A stretch of 64,000 nt of DNA from Candidatus Aminicenantota bacterium (GTDB lineage: Bacteria > Acidobacteriota > Aminicenantia > UBA2199), in assembly GCA_026393835.1 (NCBI GenBank), contig JAPKZK010000150.1, positions 1 through 64,000 on the forward strand, read 5' to 3'. How positions within the stretch are numbered: the stretch's first letter is position 1; each line of letters opens with the position of its first letter. The notes below the pieces were generated by a model, which did not search any database, was not told where the DNA came from, and saw nothing but the letters and a program-made list of their open reading frames with translations. Position numbers and translations under genes: made by a program. Positions 53,920-62,456 of this stretch are shown in pieces.

Positions 53920-54095
53920 GCCACGGACTTACACGGACGACTCACGGACAGGAATGGCCTTCCCACGAATTACTCAAATTATCACGAATTAAAAAAACAT
54001 TCGTCCACAGATTACACAGATTTACACAGATTGTTTCATATAATGTTTTGCGCCTCCCTGTCCGTGTTATGTCTGTGTTCGTCCGTGGCCCATTT
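53920..54095. repeat. Dispersed word repeats before the zincin gene
   Basis: Blocks of CACGGAC, ACGAATTA, CACAGATTTA and TCCGTG words. Such blocks interrupt the spacing between family X copy B and the protease gene, while a clear GGAGG site follows for the latter. Confidence 0.6.
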
Positions 54096-54119
54096 ATTAT
54101 CAAAAAGGAGGTTTAAACA

Positions 54120-56324
54120 ATGATAACTAATAAATGCAAAGACAACGGCTGTGGAAACGCCGGAAAAATGGTCAACGTCAATTACAATACCGGGGCAACC
54201 GGCGGGAGAAAAACCGGGTGTTTGGACAGCTCGCTGCCGCCGCTTCCTGAACCGGTCGGCATTCCCAGTGGATTTACATCGTTTAAGGATTCCTTTTCAA
54301 CCGGCGATTCCCACCGGGATGCCGCAACAACCGGCAGCCAGGGAGTGTTCCTGGAAGGGTGCTATTACATCCGTTTGACGCCCACGTCGCTGCACATACC
54401 TTCCCGGTATCAATATGAAGGGACCATGCGGATTCAGCGCATCGGCGGAACAATTCTTGCCAGCGGGGACCTCTATAATACAGATATTTGTAAATCGCCT
54501 ACCTTCTGCCCGTCGTTATCCGATAATAACAGGAAAAATAATATCCCGGTGTTTCCCCGGAAGCAGTACGCTTATTATCTTCGCATCATCGATGTACAAG
54601 AAGGCGAAAGCGAAAGCCCAAATCCCGCTCAAACCATCCTATTGGATATGGAGCATTTCCGTTTCGATCATTCCCGGGGCGCCTGGGGTATGGGGGAAGC
54701 ATTAACCGCGGAATTGAAATTTTCCACCGCGCCTGACGGCATACACTATTGGTTGGGCAATATCCGAACCCGGGCCAATGTCGTCCTGGGGCAAATGGCG
54801 GCCGTATGGATTTCGCCTTACCTGAGGCAGGCGGTAGTGGAGATCGACCACGCAGCCGAATCCGAATGCCCTATGAAAAATGAAAAAGGCGACGATTGGC
54901 AGGCGATTTTTCGCAAGGCCGGCTGGGATATCACCCTGGAAGTGAGCGATGAAAATGTCAAGGAACCCGATGATCTCAGTTGGTCCAATTCGGAATTGCA
55001 TAAAGCAATGCTGGATTACCGCAAGTCCATCGACCTGGATAACCAGTGGCGCTACCATTTACTGGCCGTGCACAAGCTGGATGATGACGTTTTCGGCATG
55101 ATGTACGACAACACCATTAGCGGCATCGATAATATACCCAGGGAGGGGGCGGCCATTGCGTCACACGTGATATTCACCGGCGACGACTGCTGGGGAAAAT
55201 GTAAAAATGCACGTTTCGGCCAGATTCTAAACCCCTATTTTCGTACTGCCATTCATGAAATCGGACATGCGTTGATGCTGTATCACCCGGACAATCCCTA
55301 TGAAAATTACATCATGCAGAAAACCATCCAGATCGCGCATAATGCGGCGGCTCCGGTGCAGTTCCCGGACAATATCGAATGGTCTTTTTCGCCCCGCGAT
55401 ATTCGTTTACTGGGTCATCTCCCGGACATTGCCATTCGCCCCGGTGGGGTATCTTTTGGAACCCCTTACGACCGGCTCCCGGTTAATGCACGGGACGGGA
55501 TGATCGAAGCCGACGACCTGGAGTTAAAGGTTTCCCCGCTGCATGATGTGGTTCCTTTCGGTGCGCCGGTGCGGGTGAATTTTTCATTGATCAACCGTTC
55601 CCAAAAAGAAACGAAAATAGTACCCGGTAAATTAAGTATGAAAACCGGCCAGATTTCCGGCAGGGTCATCGATCCATTGGGAACCACCCGGGATTTTGCC
55701 ACCATTATGCGTCATACCGGTGAAATAATGCCCAAGGAACTGGAAGCCGGAAAGAGCATCAGTCATTCCGTGACCTTATTGTGGGGAACACAGGGACCGT
55801 TATTTTTGACATCCGGGTATTACCGCATCGTTATCGAATTGAATTGGCATATTGAAGGCGTTATGGTACGGGTTTCAGGAAGTACAAGCATCATGGTGAC
55901 CCCGCCCAAAGATGATGAACAATCCAGGGCCGCGCTTAAGATATTTTCCACGCCCGAGGCTTTCCTGGCGCTGTCTATTGGCGGCGACCATCTGGAAGAG
56001 GGTTTTGATGCCATTCATGCCGCTGCCGCTCATCCGGTTTTGATGCACCATTACAAACTCTTTGAAGCGAAACGTTCAGGTCAGCGGTTTTTTAAGCGGA
56101 AACCCGATTTAAAACAAACCGCGGAGATGATCGATGAGCATACGGTAATGGCGCCGGCGGAAGTGATACGGTTAGCCAAAGTTCTTCGGAACTTTGTCAG
56201 GGAAACGGAAAAAGAGGTGGTGGAAAAAATGGCGTCGATTCTAATGTCAAAAGCCAAAGAGGTAGGAGTGGAAGACAAGGTGGAAGCGATGATTAGTATT
56301 TATACTAATGGAGGGAAAGATTAA
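54120..56324 (+). CDS. Zincin metalloprotease-like protein without signal peptide
   Basis: 734 residues. ATG 54120 follows AAAGGAGGTTTAAAC. The N-terminal 35 residues hold four cysteines (NKCKDNGCGN...GC), perhaps a metal site. The zinc motif HEIGHALMLYH (379-389) has the HExxHxxxxxH spacing of metzincins, and YIMQ about ten residues on could be the Met-turn. A central beta domain (about 470-600) with VPFGAPVRVNFSLINRS and a helical C-terminus follow. No export signal is visible, so it probably acts in the cytoplasm or is released otherwise. Third gene after family X copy B; the family itself is not recognised. Confidence 0.65.
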   Translation: MITNKCKDNGCGNAGKMVNVNYNTGATGGRKTGCLDSSLPPLPEPVGIPSGFTSFKDSFSTGDSHRDAATTGSQGVFLEGCYYIRLTPTSLHIPSRYQYEGTMRIQRIGGTILASGDLYNTDICKSPTFCPSLSDNNRKNNIPVFPRKQYAYYLRIIDVQEGESESPNPAQTILLDMEHFRFDHSRGAWGMGEALTAELKFSTAPDGIHYWLGNIRTRANVVLGQMAAVWISPYLRQAVVEIDHAAESECPMKNEKGDDWQAIFRKAGWDITLEVSDENVKEPDDLSWSNSELHKAMLDYRKSIDLDNQWRYHLLAVHKLDDDVFGMMYDNTISGIDNIPREGAAIASHVIFTGDDCWGKCKNARFGQILNPYFRTAIHEIGHALMLYHPDNPYENYIMQKTIQIAHNAAAPVQFPDNIEWSFSPRDIRLLGHLPDIAIRPGGVSFGTPYDRLPVNARDGMIEADDLELKVSPLHDVVPFGAPVRVNFSLINRSQKETKIVPGKLSMKTGQISGRVIDPLGTTRDFATIMRHTGEIMPKELEAGKSISHSVTLLWGTQGPLFLTSGYYRIVIELNWHIEGVMVRVSGSTSIMVTPPKDDEQSRAALKIFSTPEAFLALSIGGDHLEEGFDAIHAAAAHPVLMHHYKLFEAKRSGQRFFKRKPDLKQTAEMIDEHTVMAPAEVIRLAKVLRNFVRETEKEVVEKMASILMSKAKEVGVEDKVEAMISIYTNGGKD

Positions 56325-56328
56325 CAAT

Positions 56329-56387
56329 GGGAGAGGGATTAAGAAGCATGCGAGATCAGTTTTCAGAAATGGTCTCGCCCTTCTCCC
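56329..56387 (+). promoter_or_regulatory. Long hairpin between zincin and phosphoesterase genes
   Basis: GGGAGAGGG (56329-56337) faces CCCTTCTCCC (56378-56387), with inner arms GCGAGA (56350-56355) and TCTCGC (56373-56378). No T tract. It marks the border where base composition turns AT-rich and may attenuate or process the transcript. Confidence 0.5.
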
Positions 56388-56414
56388 TGCTTGAGGTAAA
56401 ACAGGAGGTAAAAT

Positions 56415-57653
56415 ATGACAAGAACCGCATTAGATATGACTGAAATAAAGATACTTCATTTATCGGATTTGCACTATGACAGTTCAAAGCCTAAAGATAC
56501 TCAGATAATCCTGGATGCGTTATGGAAAGACCTGGATAATTTCAAAGGAATCGATTTTATCCTGTTTTCCGGTGATCTGGTAAAAGCGGGCGACAAGAAA
56601 GATGAGTTTGAAAAAGCATCTCGAGTATTCATAGACCCTTTGCTTAAGAAAACAAATTTAAGCGAGAATGATTTTTTTATTACTCCCGGCAATCACGATA
56701 TACAGATGAGTAAAATCGATGAAATCATTGAAGAAGGCTTAAAATCAAAACTTAAAGACAGGGAGTCCGTGAATGAATTTTTAGACAGACAAATTGACGA
56801 AGGCTTTAAGCACATCGAAAGGTTGGAAAATTTTAATGACTTCAAAACTAGGTTCAAAACCCCCTATACAGTCACCTCCAACAAACTATTCACAACATAC
56901 TCCATACAAAAGAAAAATATAAAAATTGGCATTGCCTGTTTAAATACCTGTTGGAGAGCCACCGGCGCACCTGATGATGGGGACAGGGGCAAATTATTAA
57001 TTGGAGAGCGACAGATAGACGCGGCATTAACCGATATAAAAAACTGCGACATCAAAATTGCCCTTTTTCATCACCCCCTTGACTGTCTTACCGAATATGA
57101 TCAGGGGGATGCCGAAAGATGGTTATCCAAGGAGTTTGATTTCCTTTTTTGCGGGCATATTCATAATTCCAACTTAAAACTGGTGCAAAATTTTGAAAAT
57201 AAAGCTGCATTGGTTCAATGTGGTTGTTTAAACAAGGGCAGAAAATATTATAACGGTTATTCTGTATTGTGTTTTAATGCTCAGGAAAGTAAAGGTACTA
57301 TTTATATACGGTCATATTTTGATGATCGCAGTGCGTTTGATAAAGCGGTCAACAAATGCCCGGAGGGTAAATTTTCTATAGATATGAAAAGGAAAGCTGA
57401 TGGGGTAAATAATTCACAAAGAGAAAGAAGCGACACAAAAGACAAAGAAGGAGTGGTGGAAAATGAAACGGGTGAATTAAATGTCAAACATCTTAGCAGG
57501 ATATTAAAAGAAAACTTAGAAAGACTCTGGGAAACGTCAGATAAGGAACATTCATTGCAAGGCAGTAAAAAAAAGCAGATAGTTAATAACAAAGACTGCC
57601 AGATTGATAAACAGGTAATCATAGAGAAAGTGGATGGGAACGTGAATATGTAA
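56415..57653 (+). CDS. Calcineurin-like metallophosphoesterase
   Basis: 412 residues; ATG 56415 follows ACAGGAGGTAAAAT. All metal-binding motifs are present: LSDLHYD (Asp18, His20), FSGDLV (Asp54), TPGNHDI (Asn93, His94), ALFHHPLD and FCGHIHNS. The last 90 residues are charged and end in VIIEKVDGNVNM, a type of short terminal word seen in proteins of bacterial conflict systems. Cytoplasmic. It opens the AT-rich gene set and may cleave a nucleotide messenger or nucleic acid; substrate unknown. Confidence 0.85.
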   Translation: MTRTALDMTEIKILHLSDLHYDSSKPKDTQIILDALWKDLDNFKGIDFILFSGDLVKAGDKKDEFEKASRVFIDPLLKKTNLSENDFFITPGNHDIQMSKIDEIIEEGLKSKLKDRESVNEFLDRQIDEGFKHIERLENFNDFKTRFKTPYTVTSNKLFTTYSIQKKNIKIGIACLNTCWRATGAPDDGDRGKLLIGERQIDAALTDIKNCDIKIALFHHPLDCLTEYDQGDAERWLSKEFDFLFCGHIHNSNLKLVQNFENKAALVQCGCLNKGRKYYNGYSVLCFNAQESKGTIYIRSYFDDRSAFDKAVNKCPEGKFSIDMKRKADGVNNSQRERSDTKDKEGVVENETGELNVKHLSRILKENLERLWETSDKEHSLQGSKKKQIVNNKDCQIDKQVIIEKVDGNVNM

Positions 57654-57691
57654 TGTTATGAAAATAAGAGAGGTAACACTGGAGGATACAG

Positions 57692-60097
57692 ATGATTGAT
57701 ATGGATGAAAACAATAAAAATGATTCAGCTAAAAATGTTGAAAAAGAATCTACTAATGAAATTGCATGTAAAAATACTGAAAGTAGGACCCAGGAAATTT
57801 TAAATACAGCACCTATTAATACTCAGGTTATTATTCAGGAATTAACCCAAAAACTTGACCAGGCAAAGTCAAAAACCCCCAGGGATGAATTTAAAGACCC
57901 CACAGAAGAATTTTTTGTTGATTCAAGTAATATCCTTAATATCGATGCTGACTTATTAGCAAAATACTGCCGGGAACTTGATACAGAGCGGATTTTATTG
58001 GTCAATTCCTTTGATGTGGGTGTATTGTCTGCTTTTCCCTCAACAATATTGGAAAAAGGCCAACTGAAGGTAGCTGAGCACCGGATTCTTTTCTTTAAGG
58101 GGAACAATTTAAAGCGAGAGGATTTAAACATTGAAGCCCTGGTAAAGGAACAAATTGGGAAAGAGAAACCGATTTTAGTAATAATACAAATATTTGATTC
58201 CGGTGCCCAGTATTTTCTTGATTCACTATTAAATGCCGATGATCAAAATTATATTAACAATATTAAAAATGCTTTAAAAACGGAAAAACGTATATTGCTT
58301 TTTTTAATCGAGCATAAGCTATTTTCAAAAAGGTTCAAGGAGAAAAAGGGAGACTTTTCGTTTCAACTAAAGTACATTGATTTTTTACCCTATGTGTTAA
58401 CAAATTATCATTATTCTTGCAATGAACTAAAGATGATTCAGGATGAAATTAATCAGCAGAGAAAGCAAAACCTTTGGGGAAATACTGATGCTGAGTTCTA
58501 CGATCAGGTTATCAAATATTTGAAAAATCATGAGTTAAATGAACAGGTGGAAAGCAGAAAGGACAAAAACGCTTTTTTGAAAAAGGCGAAGGTTGTCGAT
58601 GCAGCTATTCTTTTTAAAATTGAAGAACCAATTATAAGTGTCCTTATATATACATCAACCTTTTTCCCTGGAGTTAGTTATTATGAATTCGAAAAAATTA
58701 CTTATTTGTTATTAGGAATGAAAAAAACATACATTTTGGAAAAAATAATAAAGACGAATGAACAGGGAGAGAAGCAGTTGGTAGAAATTCCAACGGAAGC
58801 ATTACTTAAAGAACAATTCAGAAACCAAGCGGACAAAATTCTGACTGAATGCTGTATCGAAATTTCCAGAGGTACTAATGGTACTCGCATTATGAATTTT
58901 TCTACAGCAGATTTAAGAAATGAAATGAAAGCCCACCTGGAGGATAAGTATTTCTCTTTTTTAACCGAGCATTTTCGAATTATCCAAGATTCAAGTTTAT
59001 TTTTTGATCTGAATGCATCCACTGAACTTATTGAGAATAGTATTAATCTATTTATAGAAATGTTTAAATCTGATCCAGATAGAAACGGTAAAGATTGGTT
59101 TTTTAGAGTCGTAGCTGCACTGAGTCAGGGAATTGCAGTTGATGTTGAAGATACCAATAATGAATTTGAGCTTCTGGAGCAAATTTTGCTCCATTTAGTA
59201 CGAAAAGAAAAAATTGATCGATTGGTCTTTGATAGATTAGCGGATTTACTACGTGAAATGTTAAATTATTCAAGGTTAAAAGGAATGGTTGAAGCTTTCC
59301 TGGAACAATTAATTTCTGCAGGGCAACATAGTATAACTTTAAGATTGGTTCTAGAATTAACCCAACGTCTAAGATTTGCGCCGCATTTTAACCAATTATA
59401 TTGGCTTAAACAACTTTTGAACCGGGGAAATGAGGAAACCCGGGACAAAGCATATGAAGCATTGCGTAGAGAGGCCCAACAAAACAATTTACGAATTTAT
59501 GATTTTCTAAAGGAGATAAAATTATGGTTGCCGGAGCCTGATCGTCCAATTGAGAAGTATTCAATGTCAAATGGGTACGCCCTCCAATTTTTAATCGACT
59601 ATGCTTTTCTTTCAATTGCGAATATAAATATTGATAATTATGGCGATTGGCCTTCGAAATACCCTCTCTTCGAAAATATGGATGAAAAGTCTGCACCGGA
59701 AAAATTCGAGATACTTGTAAGTTGGCTTTTTCATCCTGGCATGAAGTATCTTGAAAATGAGGACCTAAATATCAATATTTTCTTAATTATAGGTAATATA
59801 TTTGCCAATTGGTTATTTATACTTCATGGCCCAGAAGAGAATTTCCTTAGTTCTGAACTTCAATCAATATTTTCCGCATTGATAGAAAAAATCCTTGAAA
59901 TATCAAATAAAAAGCAGCAAAGAAAGCTCGTCGATGCATGGAGGTATGAAATAGAAGCTATCTTGAAAGAAATAACCAAATCAAATGACAAAAATATTAA
60001 AGAAAAAAGGGAATTGAACTATAGAAGAAATTTTATCAGGTTTTTAGTAAAGAAATTTAAAGAGATAGAAAATAAAAAGAAGTCAAAGGAGGATTAA
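57692..60097 (+). CDS. Large protein with degenerate NTPase-like core
   Basis: 801 residues from ATG 57692 (TGGAGGATACAG upstream). Residues 97-240 have the strand order of a P-loop NTPase: ERILLVNSF in the place of Walker A, KPILVIIQIFD in the place of Walker B and KRILLFLIEHKLF as the next strand, but the GKT/S lysine and the Walker B acids are missing. The remaining 550 residues are helical (TPR- or HEAT-like in appearance), ending in a basic tail. Not assigned to a family. One base separates it from the next gene, so they are coupled. It could be a scaffold or sensor of the system (inference). Confidence 0.6.
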   Translation: MIDMDENNKNDSAKNVEKESTNEIACKNTESRTQEILNTAPINTQVIIQELTQKLDQAKSKTPRDEFKDPTEEFFVDSSNILNIDADLLAKYCRELDTERILLVNSFDVGVLSAFPSTILEKGQLKVAEHRILFFKGNNLKREDLNIEALVKEQIGKEKPILVIIQIFDSGAQYFLDSLLNADDQNYINNIKNALKTEKRILLFLIEHKLFSKRFKEKKGDFSFQLKYIDFLPYVLTNYHYSCNELKMIQDEINQQRKQNLWGNTDAEFYDQVIKYLKNHELNEQVESRKDKNAFLKKAKVVDAAILFKIEEPIISVLIYTSTFFPGVSYYEFEKITYLLLGMKKTYILEKIIKTNEQGEKQLVEIPTEALLKEQFRNQADKILTECCIEISRGTNGTRIMNFSTADLRNEMKAHLEDKYFSFLTEHFRIIQDSSLFFDLNASTELIENSINLFIEMFKSDPDRNGKDWFFRVVAALSQGIAVDVEDTNNEFELLEQILLHLVRKEKIDRLVFDRLADLLREMLNYSRLKGMVEAFLEQLISAGQHSITLRLVLELTQRLRFAPHFNQLYWLKQLLNRGNEETRDKAYEALRREAQQNNLRIYDFLKEIKLWLPEPDRPIEKYSMSNGYALQFLIDYAFLSIANINIDNYGDWPSKYPLFENMDEKSAPEKFEILVSWLFHPGMKYLENEDLNINIFLIIGNIFANWLFILHGPEENFLSSELQSIFSALIEKILEISNKKQQRKLVDAWRYEIEAILKEITKSNDKNIKEKRELNYRRNFIRFLVKKFKEIENKKKSKED

Positions 60098-60098
60098 A

Positions 60099-62456
60099 AT
60101 GAGTCAAACTTATACTTTGGATACCATAATAAAAGAAATACCTACCAGCACAAGAGCCGTGCCGGACCCATCATCAAAAAAAATAATGCTGAATACAAAT
60201 TCCGGGCAAATTGTAGATCACCGTACAATTTTTTCAACTATTAAAGTTTTTTTGGTATTTAACATTGATGATGATAAACAAAATTTTGCAGAGGGTGACG
60301 GCCCTATAATCTATGTGGGAGATTTCAAGAACGACCGTTCCATCAATTTAACCACATCATATAGAGTCTCTTGCCCCAAGGGAAACGAAGAAAAATTGGT
60401 TAAAGCACTGGCTTCTGATATACACCCTACCGCTGCCCTGGAAAATAAAATAAAAAAGTGGGCTAACGAATATCTTCACGACAATGAAACCCGGTTTATC
60501 AATGAATTCAAAACCCGAAAAAACGAGTTGGAAATATCAGTAGAAAGAAAAGCAATGGAAGAAGCTGGCTTAAGTTTAGATTTGAAGGTAGCAATAAAAT
60601 TAGAAACCATTGAACGTATCTCTTTTACATCTAAATTTGATGTTTTCTCTTGTGACTACGATGAGGAGGAACAATATCTGAAAACAAAAATCGAGATTGA
60701 AGTAGACGAAAACAATATCATCAACGCCCTATTAGCTAAAGTTGATCCCGGAGTGTTGGAGAATGATATCAAAAATGAGCTAAAAAAATATTTTTGTAGA
60801 GAAGTAAGTCTTCACCAGATATTTTTTGATTTAAAAGATACTACCTTAAAAAATCGCGTTATCTCCCACCTTGATGAATACCTCCAAAAAATAGGTCGAA
60901 AGGTTACACGAATTTCAATTGAACATGATTATGATATGTCAAAATTGCAAGCATTTTATCAGACCGCTGATGATGTGGAAATCCAATGTTCTATACAAGA
61001 ATATCCAGAACCCGTTGTCATAAAGAACAAACTTCAGTTGGAATTGGAGGATATTGTAAAATATAGAAAGAGTGACGTTCAAGAACTGAAAATATGGATC
61101 GAGAGAAACTTAGAAGAAATTGTTCACAAATATCTCTTCGATATCAAATACATTGACCTACTTTTAAACTTTAATCCTATTGAAGAAGATATTCGTAAAG
61201 AATTAAAATCAAGGGCTTTGGATATCGGTTACCATTTGAAGCTTTTGATCGCAGCACACAATTTGAAACAACGAGAATTGACACGTCCTTTTACTATCGA
61301 TAATGTAGATAGAGTGGAATTCGCCACTAAAAGCACTAGATACAAAGTAAAAGTGGGTATCAGTGTCAGGGCTAGGATTAGAGATCTAACAGATATCGAG
61401 GAGCTGTTAAATCGGCAAGCTGACGTTTTAAAAGAGATGAAGGATTCCATTATTGATGAAACTGCGCAGTATCTACACTCCATTGATCTCAAACACTTTT
61501 ATACCAATTTTGATTATTCCGATGAAGGTCAATCTGAATCAGTATCACAAAAATTAAAAGCTTTGATAACACAAAGACTGGAAAAGGAGTTAAAAGCAGA
61601 AATTATCAGTATCAATTTACAAAGCATCGATACTGCAATTACTGGACGATATCATGCAATGATGGGGCAACTTTGTAACCTTAGAATAGAAATTGATCCA
61701 CTTAGTGGGGATGAAAAAATTATATTCATCGGCAAATTTAAAGTTGTAAGTGTTGATGTCTCACATTGGGATGATTTCCTTGCCTGCATATATAATTTGG
61801 ATGAGATAACTAAATTAATTGAAGAACATCTAATTAATGAATTGAAATACACAAAGATGGATGAATTAAGATATTATCGTTACCAGGATTCAGGGCGGTT
61901 TAAAAATATAATTAACAGAATGGCGGGAGAATATAGTGCAGCACAATTTGGTCTTAACATTGAAATTGTCAGTTTTTCGAGGGAAAAAACTGAAAAGGAA
62001 AAATTACAAGTCATTACTGAAACAGAAAGATTAAGACTCAAAGGTGGAGAAAAAACCGATATATTGAAAGACACGGCAAATCTAAAGAGAAAACTTTTCC
62101 AAACAAAGTCAGAAGAAATGGACAAACTATTAGCTAAAAGAAATTCTCTTGTTGGTCTAGAAAACAGTCAAAAGGAAATCGAAGAAATCGACTTATATAT
62201 AGAAAAAGTAAAAGACGAATTGGAATCATTCCTTACTCAAAATTATAATGATCAAGGAGAAAATATCGTAGCAATTCCTGATGGCACTACTTTAGCAGAA
62301 CTGGAAAATAGGATATTACAAGAAGGACAAACAAAAAATGATGAGCATGAAAAGAAAAAGATATTAGCACAAAACGCAGAGTTAATTAACGATAATCAAG
62401 ATAAAAATAATGGCAAAGAGGAAGAGGAGGCAATATGCGAAGCGATAGTCAGCTAG
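60099..62456 (+). CDS. Protein with about five tandem SPFH-like repeats
   Basis: 785 residues; AAAGGAGGATTAAA precedes ATG and overlaps the previous gene. I see a unit of 85-100 residues repeated at about 85-172, 192-278, 305-388, 414-510 and 543-626: a strand, a helix of the type ALENKIKKWANEYL / VLENDIKNELKKYF / MKDSIIDETAQYL / ITKLIEEHLINEL, another helix ending near a Gly or Lys, and a strand such as GLSLDLKVAI / RKVTRISIEH / GLNIEIVSFS. This is how band-7/SPFH (prohibitin, flotillin) domains look. A coiled coil (630-715) and acidic tail follow. No membrane span is seen. Overlaps the next gene by 22 nt. Confidence 0.55.
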   Translation: MSQTYTLDTIIKEIPTSTRAVPDPSSKKIMLNTNSGQIVDHRTIFSTIKVFLVFNIDDDKQNFAEGDGPIIYVGDFKNDRSINLTTSYRVSCPKGNEEKLVKALASDIHPTAALENKIKKWANEYLHDNETRFINEFKTRKNELEISVERKAMEEAGLSLDLKVAIKLETIERISFTSKFDVFSCDYDEEEQYLKTKIEIEVDENNIINALLAKVDPGVLENDIKNELKKYFCREVSLHQIFFDLKDTTLKNRVISHLDEYLQKIGRKVTRISIEHDYDMSKLQAFYQTADDVEIQCSIQEYPEPVVIKNKLQLELEDIVKYRKSDVQELKIWIERNLEEIVHKYLFDIKYIDLLLNFNPIEEDIRKELKSRALDIGYHLKLLIAAHNLKQRELTRPFTIDNVDRVEFATKSTRYKVKVGISVRARIRDLTDIEELLNRQADVLKEMKDSIIDETAQYLHSIDLKHFYTNFDYSDEGQSESVSQKLKALITQRLEKELKAEIISINLQSIDTAITGRYHAMMGQLCNLRIEIDPLSGDEKIIFIGKFKVVSVDVSHWDDFLACIYNLDEITKLIEEHLINELKYTKMDELRYYRYQDSGRFKNIINRMAGEYSAAQFGLNIEIVSFSREKTEKEKLQVITETERLRLKGGEKTDILKDTANLKRKLFQTKSEEMDKLLAKRNSLVGLENSQKEIEEIDLYIEKVKDELESFLTQNYNDQGENIVAIPDGTTLAELENRILQEGQTKNDEHEKKKILAQNAELINDNQDKNNGKEEEEAICEAIVS

